Shown in pieces: positions 1 to 11,410 of a DNA stretch of 64,000 bases; the stretch's first letter is position 1; each line of letters begins with the position of its first letter. Made by a program: the position numbers and the translations under genes. Under the pieces are notes generated by a model that was not told the DNA's origin, did no database searches, and saw only the letters and a list, made by a program, of their open reading frames with translations. This DNA comes from Callorhinus ursinus (lineage: Eukaryota; Chordata; Mammalia; Carnivora; Otariidae): positions 21,862,028 to 21,926,027 of the forward strand of contig NW_020312785.1 in NCBI RefSeq assembly GCF_003265705.1, given 5' to 3'.

Positions 1-223
1 AAAAGACATTATGAGGGGCACCTGGGTGGTTCAGATGGTTAAGCATCTGCCTTCGGCTGAGGTCATGATCCCAGGGTCCTGGGATCGAGCCCCACATTGG
101 GCTCCCTGCTCAGCAGGGAGCCTGCTTCTCCCTCTCCTTCTCCTGCTCCCCCTGCTTGTGCTCTCTCTCTCTCTTTCTGTCAAATAAATAAATATTTAAA
201 AATAAATAAGTAAAAGACATTAT
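1..223 (+). mobile_element. SINEC (tRNA-Lys SINE), full length, with TSD
   Basis: A carnivore tRNA-derived SINE occupies about 13-211. It has the tRNA-like head (GCACCTGGGTGGTTCAG), a B-box-like GGGATCGAGCCCC, a CT-rich body and an A-rich tail made of AAATA units. Identical 12-bp target-site duplications (AAAAGACATTAT) lie at 1-12 and 212-223, so the insertion is fairly young and its ends are well defined. Confidence 0.95.
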
Positions 224-904
224 CAAGGATAACATCCATATAAATATATTTAGCAAGAAAAAATATTTTGTTAAGGGTGTTACTGATGGCTGTGACAAGG
301 GCTAATGAATATAATAATGAAGGAAAGAAGATACTAATTTTAAATGGATACAAATGGTAAATTTGATGATGTTTTTTGGTTGGATTCTTTCGAACTGAAC
401 AGATGCAAGGAACTTGGGTGGGTTAAAAGTGAGCAGGCTTTCAAATAGATAATATCACTAAACCAATGGCAAACACCACTTTCCTATCCTTGTTTATAAA
501 GAAACTTGTCTCTGAGGCATAAAAGATGACAGGAGACAAGGGATAAAACTCCCTGTTGGATACACAGCAAGACACAGTAAAGAAACAGACAAACAATAAA
601 GACTAAACATAGTCCTTAAATATTATATTATGTTTATGAACGATCTAAAATCATGCCCTGATTTTGCAACATAGAGTAGCATGAATTCCAAAAACCTCTG
701 TCAGAGGAATAACTTGTATTGTGCCTACATATATTTCTTCTCTTTGGTGCATGACAATAATATTTGGAATAATTTTCTAATTCAGTAATTTTACCACTAT
801 GTGAAAATAGTGTAAATAAAAACTGTATGGTCTCATGCCACAAGTGATTGACTTCTTTGAATTTATGTCCCCCCAAAGAAGATTTTGGGAACCTTGCAGT
901 CATT
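224..904. other. unique AT-rich sequence, nothing recognised
   Basis: No repeat family, RNA gene or convincing exon is visible. The 89-codon open frame on the minus strand at 634-903 has no recognisable domain and no supporting context. Confidence 0.5.
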
Positions 905-1255
905 CATGAACTTGACTTTCATCAGAATTACTGGGGGACATTTCTGGGGGCACCTGGGTCGCTCAGCGGGTTAATCATCTGACTCTTGATCTCAGCTGAG
1001 TTCTTGATCTCAAGGTTGTGAGTTCAAGCCCCACTGCCCCTCTCCCCGCCTTGGGCTCCATGCTGGTCATGGAGCCTACTACCAAAAAAAAAAAAAAAAA
1101 AAAAGAATTACCTGGGGATATTTTTTAAATTATAAATTCTCAACCCACCTCTATAGTCTGAGCAATAGACATAATATGGACCTTAGGTATCTCTCTCTTT
1201 TTTTTAATGTTTTCCAAATGATCCTCCTACAGCCAATCAAGACTGTTATTTAGAA
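905..1255. mobile_element. hAT-Charlie relic (MER20/MER5 type), split by a SINE
   Basis: The flanks read as one element once the SINE at 946-1103 is removed: a 'cttgactttcatcagaatta' start, 'acctgggga' core, a 'caacccacctctatagtctgag' stretch and a 'tttccaaatgatcctcctac' end. This resembles the non-autonomous MER20/MER5 hAT elements. The exact subfamily and ends are uncertain because the copy is old and diverged. Confidence 0.5.
924..1125 (+). mobile_element. SINEC, older copy, inside a hAT relic
   Basis: The SINE body is about 946-1103 and ends in an A-run of about 20. Imperfect target duplications lie at 924-943 (AGAATTACTGGGGGACATTT) and 1104-1124 (AGAATTACCTGGGGATATTT). Their mismatches and the diverged body (CTCAGCGGGTTAATCATCTG) indicate an older subfamily than the copy at 13. 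Confidence 0.9.
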
Positions 1256-1369
1256 ACATGTGTTCAGATGATCTTCCAGTTTTCTAGAAAGCCCAAGTTC
1301 CCATGATGTATATGAGCTTAACTTTGGAGATTATCTCTGTGTAAATCCGGGGAGGGTATCTCTGCACTG

Positions 1370-1475
1370 AACTACAGTTTCTCACTGAACTATGAACTCC
1401 TAGAGAGCATGTCTCATTCATCTTTTTTACCCAGGGTCTAGGACAGTATCTGGCATTCAATCAATATTAATTTAA
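1370..1475 (+). mobile_element. L2 3' end fragment
   Basis: The stretch 'gaactcctagagagcatgtc', 'gtctaggacagtatctggca' and 'caatcaatatta' follows the usual order of the L2 3' end (chain of 'aagctcc..gagggcag', 'cctagaacagtgcctggca', 'caataaatatt'). It is heavily diverged. Confidence 0.6.
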
Positions 1476-1766
1476 TAAATTAAATATACCAACAAATCAG
1501 CATAACTTCTTATATGAAATAAACTGTATCTCTCTTTATATCCTTAAATTAAGAGAAATACATAAGTTAAATAGCAGATAATTTGTAAGCAGAAAATGAA
1601 TCTTGCCTAGTTTGCAAAATGTCAGTTTTCTCAAAGATAAGGCAAAATGATATAGATACACAAGATTTTAAGTGTCCACATACTGAGTCAAAAAACTTAA
1701 TTATAACCCAGCTTCCCTCCTATACATCTTGTCATGTCCTCCAAATACCTGCCCTTTTCATTGGTC

Positions 1767-1800
1767 TTTCTTTTTTTCTTTCTCTCTCTTACTTTCTTTC

Positions 1801-1847
<47 letters not shown>

Positions 1848-1866
1848 CTTTCTTTCTTTTTTTCTA
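1767..1866. repeat. (TTTC)n microsatellite
   Basis: About 100 bp of CTTT/TCTT tetranucleotides with a few interruptions; a pure pyrimidine strand. The open frame at 1619-1885 is a Phe/Leu/Ser-rich translation of this tract, not a gene. Confidence 0.95.
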
Positions 1867-4800
1867 TTTTAGAGATATAGTATAAGAGAGAAATTTCTTT
1901 TGGCTTTTAAATGAGGAAACATTAAAGGAACTCTGCCAATTGCTCCCTTATCCACCACACAAAGAAAAATTGGGTCATAAAATATATTTAGTTATTTAGT
2001 TTTTATTTGATTAAGTATGGTAATTGTGAAATTAACTCAGGGAATGTTTCTGGAGAACAGAATATGTAGAGAGTTCTAAATAACAGATTTACTTCATCAG
2101 GCTATGTAGCCTTATACCCATAAAGATCAACAACAATAATGAAGGCATTAGGCTTAATCAGTAGTTTTGGAGTTGAAAATGATATATGACTCAGTGACTC
2201 TATTTTCATTCTGGGTCATGTCATGATCAGCTCTTCTCAGGAACTGTTTTCTCTACATCCTTGGTCCTCAGCCACTATTTTGAATTCTCTAGATAACTCT
2301 ATACTTTAGTCTCATTTTTCATTCCTCTGTACTTTGTGGAGTTTGGATTTTGTCTTTGAAAAATACTGAGTGGGTTAAAAATTTAAGCAATCACTAACTC
2401 ACTTTAGGCAAATGATTGGTGGAATCTGTAAAGAAATAATCACATTTTTCGTGGAAATTGGGAGCTGAGGAACACGTCTGTGATTGTTCCCTATTATTGA
2501 GACATGCGTGACTGTGAATGGCAGCCAACTTGTTTCCTGGAAAGTCCGAGTCTGGCTGACTGTGACAACAGTAGATCTGAAAGAGACCAGCCTTTGGTTC
2601 TATCAAAATTGGGCTGACCACGGCTATAATTAGCAGGGAAGGGCTGTGGCTGCAGATGGCTGAAGGGATGCAAACCTGGTGGAAGTAATGACAGGGTTAG
2701 CGCTCAGCAGTAAGTCTTCATCATTTTTTTTTTTAATTTTCTTTGGTTCTTTTTTTTTAATGAAAGCTCTAAACTTGGAAAATTGTAACTAACACCTGGA
2801 GATTTGTCATAAATGTCATTGAAATATTAATTGAGTCACCAACAGAGAATAACAACTTTTAATTTTCTTATATTCTATGAAGATTGTATCTCTTAAATTT
2901 TAGAAGCATAATCCGAAAATGGTATTTATAAATTGAGCAAGAAACTCTGCCTAGTAACTCAAGTGTTCCTGTGATTTTTTTTTTTTTCTGATCTTGCAAA
3001 CCAGAAGTTAGAGCGTTCTTACTGGAAACACTTAAAATATGACTCGAATAGGATGTTTGGATAGTAACCTGAAAATTTTAATTACAAAAGCAACTCAAAC
3101 ATCCACAAAACACTCAGAAAATGCAGTGAAACTACAAATTATTCATAACCTTAACACTCAGAAAAAAAAACATTTTTGTTTCTTCACAGTTATATTTGTG
3201 TATTAAAACCTTTTTATTTTCATTTTAGTCTTTAGAAATTAAAGAACTCTGCATATTAGAAAGAAATATATAAATTGCCCAAGGTCAATACTTTTTACAT
3301 TCTTATAATATTTTCAAATAATGTATTGCATTCCAAGAAGAGAATTTAATAGTCAACCTCTTTGTGAATTTCTGAAACTTAAAATCAATAAGGCCACAAT
3401 ATGTATAAGCTTTGGTAAGAAATAAATCCTATGGCAGCAGGAAATTTTTTCATATATTTTCCCTAAGCTTTAAATTAGAACTAGGTGCATCTTTAACACC
3501 AAGTTTGATTTGCATTAAAAATATACACACTTGTAGATCTTAGGCTTTGAATTTCATATATTTCTGCTTCTATAAAATAAATACATTTACTGATAAGACT
3601 TCTGCATGCTTTCTTCTGTTACTTTCCATTGCATCTGTTGAGTATTCTATATTAATGTAGGTCAAAGTCATCAATGTGTCTGGGCAACAACAACAACAAC
3701 AAAATTGCATTCATTATATGAAAATGAACATTAGCAGCATAAAAGTCCTAAATATTTTTAGATGCTGACAATTTCAAGACTGTAATATAAAAGTGGTATT
3801 CTTCTTTGTTCATACAAAGAATTCATATGAATTTTAATGTTTTAAATATCCTTTATAGGAAAAACAAATCTTGTATTATTAACTCTTACTTGACCAAAAA
3901 ATACCCCAAATTTTTTGTTCCTCAGAAGAATAACGTTAAACCAAGATTACTTTTAGTGCACATTAAACATTACATAGGTTAATAAATGTCACATTGCAAT
4001 GGATCAGTCAATATTTAAGCCTCTTCTAAGGCAAAGTTCATGGGCTCTAGGGCAAGGAAAAAAAGCTTCATAAATATTTTAATTATTTCAGGACCGGAAT
4101 AAGGGTATATTGAATGACTTGTAAACCGTGGGAATTATTTTATTTTTTATGTAGTGTCTGGAATCGATATAGACTCCTGAGAACACTCAGCATTTTAGAA
4201 ACAGCAAATCTTCTTGTATAGTCAGCAAACTCTTTGTTTGAATTTCCAATTTTTTTTTCTAAAATGTTCTTCAAATTATGGAATGAACTGTACACAATGT
4301 GCTTTCTAGAAATTTGTGGCACTTCTAGATTCCATTGGTCGTCTTGTACTGTTAGTTCCAGAAATTGAAAGAATTGAAACAACAGCAGTAGCACACACTT
4401 TGAAGATATACTTTGCTCTGAAAGCTTTCTCATAAAATTTACTCATTTGGCATAAGAGGAGCCAATGCTACGAAGAGTTTCTCTCTTCATTCCTTCTTTC
4501 TATTTGTCAGAGGCACACTGGGTATTCTGAAGTTTACCACCCAGAATAACCAGGCTTTGGTTTCCTTCTAATTTGGTTATTGACCCTGGTGGCCTTGAAA
4601 CAGAGAATGGCACTAGCTTAACAAATAGAACAGAGAAAGAACCAAACAGAAGCATAACAGAAGTAAGCTAAAGAATGTCAATTTCCCTGAGACTCCCAAG
4701 TTAGAGAGAAGAGCATGTTAGTGGGCCAGCCACATTTGATTGACTGAGAAGTCACCCTGGGAATTTGAGAAGAAGAATTTAAGTGCCATTAGGTTAAACA

Positions 4801-5429
4801 AAAGCTTTAGGTTAAACATTCTGTGTAGAAGTTAGTTGTTTGTTTTCAGACCAATAAAAAAAAAAAGTGCCTTTGACTTCCAAGAGCCATTAACTCTGGT
4901 TTTGTCTGCCCACACTTCATTTCACCATTAAGAATCTTCCAAAGCCAAATTGCAAGTTATTAGATGAAATAACTGATCGTGCTGCCATCAGATTTCTTGA
5001 CTTTTTTTCTTTCAATTAATTATTCATTATTGCCCAGAAATCTTAAGAAATCCCGAGGGTGCTCCTGATTAATTCTCAAACTATATAAAAAGTTCCAGAG
5101 GTTGGGTTGGCCTGGCTTTGTCTGAGGTCAGATTTTCAAAGCCAAGAGGGTCCTCCTACTCTGATTTTCAAGCCGGCGGAGATGCTATTCTACCACCATT
5201 TCCTCCACAACCCATCGCAGAAGTTCATGTCAAAGGCTCGGGGATAGAAGGAAATGATGATTTTTTGAAAAACACACACACTCACACATATACACACAAT
5301 AGTAATGCACTTATTTTACCGTAATTCAGACAACCAAAATTAAAGTCCATTGAAATTTAAATAGAAGAATGGGAAAAGCTTTGAAAGGGTAAAGAAAATT
5401 TAAGAGATGATGATTTTGTTTAATTGCCT
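1867..5429. other. unique AT-rich sequence, nothing recognised
   Basis: About 3.5 kb without a repeat I can place. It holds short A and T runs, a small CAA run near 3689-3702 and a short CA run near 5272-5298. Minus-strand open frames at 2394-2621 and 4140-4433 and the plus frame at 5118-5324 show no domain or splice context. Confidence 0.45.
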
Positions 5430-5545
5430 CATAGTTAATGCAAGGAGGACACATGGTCCAGATGGGTGAAATGACTTCCTAAAGTTACCCAGTTAGTCAA
5501 TGACAGAGGTAAGACAAGAACACGTATCACCTGACTACATGGGAA
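5430..5545 (-). mobile_element. MIR fragment, antisense
   Basis: The plus strand reads 'gatgggtgaaatgacttcct', 'aaagttacccagttagtcaa' and 'tgacagaggtaagacaagaa', matching the order of the MIR core in reverse (gagg..aagtgacttgcccaaggtcacacagctagtaag..cagagc). Old and diverged. Confidence 0.7.
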
Positions 5546-5643
5546 CAGTTGTTTGAGATGCTACCTATGTAACCAAATTCACTCTTTCTGTGACTTAATT
5601 GCTTAATGATTTAATGTGAGAATCCTTTCTTTGCTATGTAGAG

Positions 5644-6690
5644 TGTATGAGTTTCCTATTGCTGCTATAACAAATTATTACAAATTTAGTGGTTTAAGAC
5701 AACAGAAATTTAGTCCATTCCAGAGGTCAGAAGTCCAAAATCTGTTTTATTTTATTTTTTTTAATTTTTTTATTAACATATAATGTATTATTTGTTTCAG
5801 GGGTACAGGTCTGTGATTCATCAGTCTTACACAATTCACAGCGCTCAGCATAGCACATACCCTCCTCAATGTCCATAACCCAGCCACCCCATCCCTCCCA
5901 CCCCTCTCCCCTCCAGCAACCCTCAATTTGTTTCCTGCAATTAAGAGTCTCTTATGGTTTGTCTCCCTCTCTGGTTTTGTCTTGTTTCATTTTTCCCTCC
6001 CTTCTCCTATGATCCTCTGTCTTGTTTCTCAAATTCCTCATATCATTGAGATCATATGACAATTGTCTTGCTCTGATTGACTTACTTCGCTTAACATAAT
6101 ACCCTTTAGTTCCATCCATGTCATTGCAAATGGCAAGATTTCAATTTTTTGATGGCTGCATAATATTCCATTGTATATATGTACCACCCCTTCTTTATCC
6201 ATACATCTGTTGATGGACATCTAGGCTCTTTCCATAGTTTGGCTATTGTGGACATTGCTGCTATAAACATTGGGGTGCATGTGCCCCTTCAGATCACTAC
6301 ATTTGTATCTTTGGGATAGATATCCAGTAGTGCAGTTGCTGGGTTGTAGGGTAGCTCTATTTTCAACTTTTTGAGGAACCTCCATACTGTTTTCCAGAGT
6401 GGCTGCACCAGCTTGCATTCCCACCAATTGTGTTGGAGGGTTCCCTTTCTCTGCATCCTCGTCAACATCTGTTGTTTCCTGACTTGTTAATTTTAGTCAT
6501 TCTGACTAGTGTGAGGTAGTATCTCATCGAGGTGGGTTTTAAAGTGCTAAAATTGGGATGTCAGCAAAGTTACATCTCTTCTAGAAATTCTAGTGGTGGA
6601 TTCATTCCTTGCCTTTTCTGGCTTGTAAAGATCACCTGTATTTTTTCCCTCACTCTCAACTCTGCAAAAATAAGTGCCCAAGTGTTCAAG
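5644..6690 (-). mobile_element. MLT1-type MaLR LTR, antisense, split by an L1
   Basis: The left piece (5644-5743) starts 'tgtatgagtttcctattgct' and carries 'gtggtttaagacaacagaaa' and 'gaggtcagaagtccaaaat', the reverse-complement 3' half of an MLT1 LTR. The right piece (from about 6534) continues with 'aaaattgggatgtcagcaaa' and 'cttgccttttctggcttgta'. Only part of the LTR remains and the right end is approximate. Confidence 0.65.
5744..6533 (-). mobile_element. 5'-truncated carnivore L1, antisense
   Basis: A T-rich start (the L1 poly-A on the other strand) is followed by the carnivore L1 3' UTR in reverse ('cagcgctcagcatagcacat', 'tccataacccagccacccca'), then the end of ORF2 ('ataatattccattgtatata', 'gctataaacattggggtgca', 'gtggctgcaccagcttgcat'). 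ORF2 is broken by stops and shifts; the frames at 6038-6220 and 6221-6427 are its debris. Reverse transcription stopped in the ORF2 C-terminal part, giving an insert of about 0.8 kb. Confidence 0.9.
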
Positions 6691-7582
6691 GGAATAAGAC
6701 CTTAACCAGAATAATTGCATACAAGAAGTAAAATTTATTAAACTCTTGCTATTTCACTGCAATTAGAAATTGCTGACATTTTCTTCCAGAAAAATAAATT
6801 TGACCTAATCAAACTACAAACAGTTGGTATTTGATGACCTAAATATTAATAAGTAGATTCCTACCAGATACTATCATTTTTTTAAGATATTCAAATTTAG
6901 AAAAAAAAATTTCCAAATCCTAAGAAGATATTTTATATTTTCCATAAAAGTGAAAAAAAAACTGAACATTTCCATGTTTTCCAAGACTCCCAAATTACAC
7001 AAATATTTTATATAAACATGTAACATAAAATGCTATTATTTTATTAGTATTTGAAAGTTAGAGCTTCTAATAGCAGTAGCACTGAACAGGAAACGTGATA
7101 ATGAAGTTTCTCTGTACAAACCAGTTTAAAGTTAGCTTAAAGGCTTTTCTCAGAAATATTTGAGTTCTGGTCAAAGGGTGGTAATCTGAATCATATGCAA
7201 ACAATACACAGCCAAATTTATTTTTCTTTCAGTATAGTATGCTGTCAGGTCAGAAACCAAGCCTAATTAATTTTCTATTCTGTGCTCCACGGCCATGTTG
7301 AAGTTTTGAAATACTAAGCAGTCAAGAGAGAAAAAAAATTATATATATATATATGTATATGTATATCTTAGAACTGTGAGGTGGGGGAAAGAAGGGAGTT
7401 GGTGGGAAGGGTGATAAATAGGAACTAGTAGTTGAATCACAACTCTTTAGAGCCTTTTTACTCCTAGTAGGAAATAATTTATGAGATGGGTTTGTTTTGT
7501 TTTGTTTTTAACCACCATTTTCTACTTTGTATTTTCAAAAGTTCTATGACACACAGTAGATCTTCTATAAATATCTGCTCCT
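6691..7582. other. unique AT-rich sequence with a short AT run
   Basis: Nothing recognised apart from an (AT)n stretch around 7338-7362 and a TTTTG repeat near 7493-7507. Confidence 0.45.
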
Positions 7583-7975
7583 TGAGTCAGATCCAGCTGC
7601 CATAACAAAAGAACCATAGATTAGGTCGCTTAAACAACAAAAATGTATTTTACCATAATTCTGGAGGCTGTAAGTCTAAGATCAGGGGCCAGCATGATCA
7701 AGTTCTGCTGACAACTCTCTTCCTGGCTTGCAGATGACTCTCTTTTCCTGGATGCTCACATGGCCTTTCCCAGGTGTGTACACAAGGAAAGAGAGATTCT
7801 CTCCCCTCTCCCGCCGACTCTCCTTATAATGCTCCTGATCTTAACAGATCAGGACACTACCCTATGACCTCATTTTTATCCTAATTACCTCCTAAAAGCC
7901 TTATCTGTAAATACAGTCACATTGAGGATTAGAGCTTCGGCATATGGATTTTGGATGAGCATTCAGTCCATAACA
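7583..7975 (-). mobile_element. MLT1-like MaLR LTR, first of a pair, antisense
   Basis: The block runs from 'tgagtcagatccagctgcca' to 'cattcagtccataaca', the reverse of an LTR starting TGTTATGGACTGAAT. Internal landmarks are 'taattctggaggctgtaagt', 'ttcctggcttgcagatgact', 'ctcacatggcc' and 'aaatacagtcacattgagga'. About 393 bp. It pairs with the LTR at 9216-9622. Confidence 0.85.
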
Positions 7976-9215
7976 TTCCACCCTGACCCCCTAGACTCAT
8001 ATCCTTCTCATATGCGAAATACATTCATTCTACCCTAATGGTCCCAAGAGTCTTAACTCATTTCACTATCAACTCTAACATCCAAAATTCAAAGTCTAAT
8101 CTAAATATATAAACCAGATATGAGATTGGACATATGATTCATCCTGAGGCAAAAGCCCTCTCTAGTTGTGAATCTGTGAAACCAGACAAGTTGTTACTTC
8201 CAAACTGCTATGAAGGGACAGACACTGATTAGACATTCCAAGTCTAAAAGGGAGAAAGAGGAAAGAAGAAAGAGGCGACAGTTCCCAAGCAAGTATGAAA
8301 CCTAAGAGGGCAAGTTCCATTAGATCTTAAGACTCAAGAGTAATCCTCTTTGGTTTGATGCTCTGCCTTCCAGGCCCACTGAGCTGGCAGCATCACTCCC
8401 AAGGCCCTAGTTGGGGGTCTCATTCCTGTAGCTCTGCTAGGCTGGGGTCCAATCCCAAGACAAAGGCCATCTGACCAGTTAAAACCAAGAATGTGGTCCT
8501 CATGATCTCCGAATCACCTTCAGGGGCAACTCTCCCTCTCCTTATGTAACGGAGCTTATTTACAACTGAATAGCACTCTCTCATCCCATCCTGTCAAATC
8601 CAAGAAGTCCTACAGCCCTCCTTCATTTCATCCTGTCTCCACCCCCTCAAGTTCTAACTGGCAGTGTTTCTCCTTGTATAATCCCATAAATTCTTTAGCA
8701 ATTGATAGTCCAGCCATACTTTTGGCGTTTTATACACAAATGCTTCCTCTCTCTCTCTTTTTCCAATATGGAAATTTTTTTCTTTTTCCAATTTTTAGTC
8801 TATGAGTAGACTAAAAAATTTCCAATCTTTAAGTTTAGGTTCCTTTTTGCTTAATAATTTCTTCTCAACTCATTTCTCTTTTTTCACATTTTACTATAAG
8901 CAGCCAGGAGGAACCAAGATGGAAATCTGAACTAAATATCTCATTTCAATGTTTGCATGTTCTATCTTCCACAATAACCTACAAGACAGTTCAGTGAAGT
9001 TCTTTGTCAGTTTATAGCAAAAGTCACCTTTCCTCCGGTTTCCAGTAATAAGTTCCTTATTTCTGCCTGAGAGCTCACCAGAATCACCTTTAGCGTTCAA
9101 ATTTCTAGCATGCTCCTTAGGATATTTCCAGCCTCCACCCATTACCCAGTTCCAAAGTTGCCTCCACATTTTTAAGTGTTTGTTGCAGCAGCACTACATT
9201 TCTCAATACCGAAAT
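7976..9215 (-). mobile_element. MaLR internal region (non-autonomous ERVL-MaLR), antisense
   Basis: About 1.24 kb between two similar LTRs. It begins 'ttccaccctgaccccctaga' and ends just before 'ttttagtccatcaggctgtc', and in between follows the order of the THE1/MST/MLT1 internal sequence ('gattcatcctgaggcaaaag', 'atcttaagactcaagagtaa', 'ctataagcagccaggaggaa', 'tgcctgagagctcacc'). MaLR internal regions are gag-like relics without a working polymerase. The 91-codon minus frame at 8894-9169 is such a remnant, with no intact gene around it. An 11-bp inverted repeat with a TGAG loop lies at 8792-8817. Confidence 0.8.
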
Positions 9216-9403
9216 CGGTTTTAGTCCATCAGGCTGTCATATCAAAATACCCTAGACTGGGTGGCTTAAACCACAGAAACTTCCTTTCTCACACTGCTTG
9301 GGGTTGGAAATCCTAGATCAGGGTATCAGCATGGCTGGTTTCTAGTGAGAACACTCTTCTTGCTTGAAAACGTCTGCCTTCTTTCTGTGTTCACATGGCC
9401 TTT

Positions 9404-9438
<35 letters not shown>

Positions 9439-9622
9439 AAAGTCTAGAGGGAGATTTCCTCCTCTTTATCTAAGACCACAGATTCTATCATATTAGGATC
9501 CCACCCTCATGGCCTAATTTAACCTTAATTACATCCTAAAAAATCAATCTCCAAATACAGTCACTTTGGGGATTAAGGGCTCATTATATCAATTTTGAGG
9601 GGACACAAATCAGTCCATTGCA
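9216..9622 (-). mobile_element. MLT1-like MaLR LTR, second of a pair, antisense
   Basis: It runs from 'ttttagtccatcaggctgtc' to 'cacaaatcagtccattgca'. Shared landmarks with the first LTR include 'agactgggtggcttaaacca', 'cacatggcctttcc', 'ctcatggcctaatttaacct' and 'caaatacagtcactttgggg'. A (GT)n expansion at 9407-9434 sits inside and lengthens it. Confidence 0.85.
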
Positions 9623-9676
9623 TTCTGCCCCCATGACTTGGTGAGTACTTCATTTAGGGAACCTTCAAGAAACCTT

Positions 9677-9958
9677 ATAAAAAATGGACACTGGGTCACC
9701 TGGGTAGCTCAGTCTGTTAAGCATGTGACTCTCGATTTCGTCTCAGGTCATGATCTCAGGGTTGTGCACTTGAGCCCCGGGTTGGACTCTGTGCTGGGCG
9801 TGGAGCCTACTTAAGATTCTCTCTCCCTCTTCTTCTTCGCCCTCCCACCCCCTCCCACTCTAAAAAGAAAGAAAAAAAAGAAAGAAAGAAAGAGAAAGAA
9901 AGAAAGAAAGAAAGAGAAAAAGAAAGAAAGAAAGAAAGAAGAGAAGGAAGAAAGAAAA

Positions 9959-10046
<88 letters not shown>

Positions 10047-10072
10047 GAAGAAAGAAAAAAGAAATGGGTACA
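9677..10072 (+). mobile_element. SINEC with a giant AAAG-repeat tail
   Basis: The SINE head and body are about 9693-9865 (CACCTGGGTAGCTCAGTCTG, TTGAGCCCCGGGTTGGACTC). The tail has become about 200 bp of AAAG/GAAA repeats with scattered changes. Possible diverged target duplications are AAATGGACAC near 9681 and AAATGGGTAC near 10062. Confidence 0.9.
9866..10064. repeat. (AAAG)n microsatellite grown from a SINE tail
   Basis: Nearly pure polypurine AAAG repeats with occasional AGAG and GGAAG variants. The longest uninterrupted block is about 9964-10044. Confidence 0.95.
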
Positions 10073-11234
10073 GAGGTAAATAAGAGAAACTTTTAAATTC
10101 TGGCTGATGGTGATGTTACTCAGGCATTTTTAACAACCGGGGTTTTGGAAAGTTCCTTAAGCAGCTAGCCTTAAATGAAGTGAAATAAAAACTAAAATTG
10201 ACTCAAAAGACTTATCTTATTCCACTTTATCAATGACTATTCAAACGAATAGAAAAAGCAAAGAAAAGTCAAAATCTCTTTCACAAAAATTAATCTTTTT
10301 CATTCTAATGAATATATGTAACTGGCTTCCAATGGAAAATATTTTAGGCTCTCTTTGTACATTTCCCATGGAGATAAGTATAAAATTTTAAAAAATAATC
10401 TTATATTTGTTTTATATTCAATAAGTCAGATCATTGCTAAACTGTAATACTGAATAAGAAAGTCTGAGCTAAGACCAACATTAAAAAATTATAAACCAAA
10501 ATTACCAGGTAAAATTTTGCCAACTGTTTTCCTTTTTTCACTTACAACTATTTTCCTTATTTTCACTATTTTCCTTTATCATTTACTCAGTAGAGAGAAG
10601 AAATTTTTGTAATTGGAGAACAAGTAAGTAGTCTAGGACATAATTCTGCATACTCAGATGCCCACAGATAGTATAAAAATAGAAAAGAAGCTGAAAAGGA
10701 AACAAGGCTTTGATGTCTTGAAGCATAATCATTGAAAATTCTAAGCTTCCAAAAAAAAAAAAAGAAAGAAAAACAAAAAGAAAACTCTAAGCTGCATGTT
10801 AATAATGTGGAAATGAATGGTGTAAATGTTTGTTTTTATCTCCTGATGATTCATTTCATGCTCCCCTTTCCTCTTTGGGTGCTTACAAAGAGAGATAATA
10901 TATCATGGCTTCTAAAATTAAACAAAAATGCAAAACAAATAATGTATTCAGCTAGAATAATAAACATGTGAGAGGGGAATGATTTAATAAGATTCTTAAA
11001 TTTAAATCTAATTTATTTTGAAATTTGAATGTAAATTTTAATTGAACCAAGCCGGAAGATTTATTCAGCAAAAAATCCACCAGGTGATTTCTCTAGTTGT
11101 ACCTTCATGTAAACTTCCATTCCTCTACTGAATTTCCATGCCATTTCCAAATGACTTTTTTTAATTGAAAGTGCAGTCAAAGGAAATGTGTAGGGAAAAG
11201 GAGAAAAATCATGTATCATTTTTAAGCCAGTACA
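10073..11234. other. unique AT-rich sequence, nothing recognised
   Basis: No repeat or gene seen. The plus frame at 10732-10971 is led by a Lys-rich stretch from an A-run and shows no domain. Confidence 0.45.
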
Positions 11235-11410
11235 TACTTGGTGTCAAGTGCAATGCTCCTAAAATTTGAATGTGCATTTGGATCTCCTGGGATTTTGTTC
11301 AAGTAAAACCTCTGATTCAGTAGGTCTGGGTTGGAGGGAAAAGAATCTGCATTTTTTAGCAAGCTTCCAGCTGAGGCCCATGGGACATCACTTTGAGTAT
11401 CAAAGTGCTA
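11235..11410. mobile_element. hAT-Charlie relic (MER20/MER5 type)
   Basis: The landmarks 'tttggatctcctgggatttt', 'ctctgattcagtaggtctgg', 'agaatctgcattttttagca' and 'agcttccagctgaggcccat' match this non-autonomous family in order. Exact ends and subfamily are uncertain. Confidence 0.7.

Noticed and set aside
1619..1885. Phe/Leu/Ser-rich open frame
   Set aside because: Its C-terminal half is a translation of the TTTC microsatellite.
8894..9169. 91-codon minus frame inside the MaLR internal region
   Set aside because: A gag-like remnant at most; no intact retroviral gene surrounds it.
9866..10064. Regular repeats that could be mistaken for a CRISPR-like array
   Set aside because: Simple tetranucleotide repeat with no spacers, in a mammalian genome.
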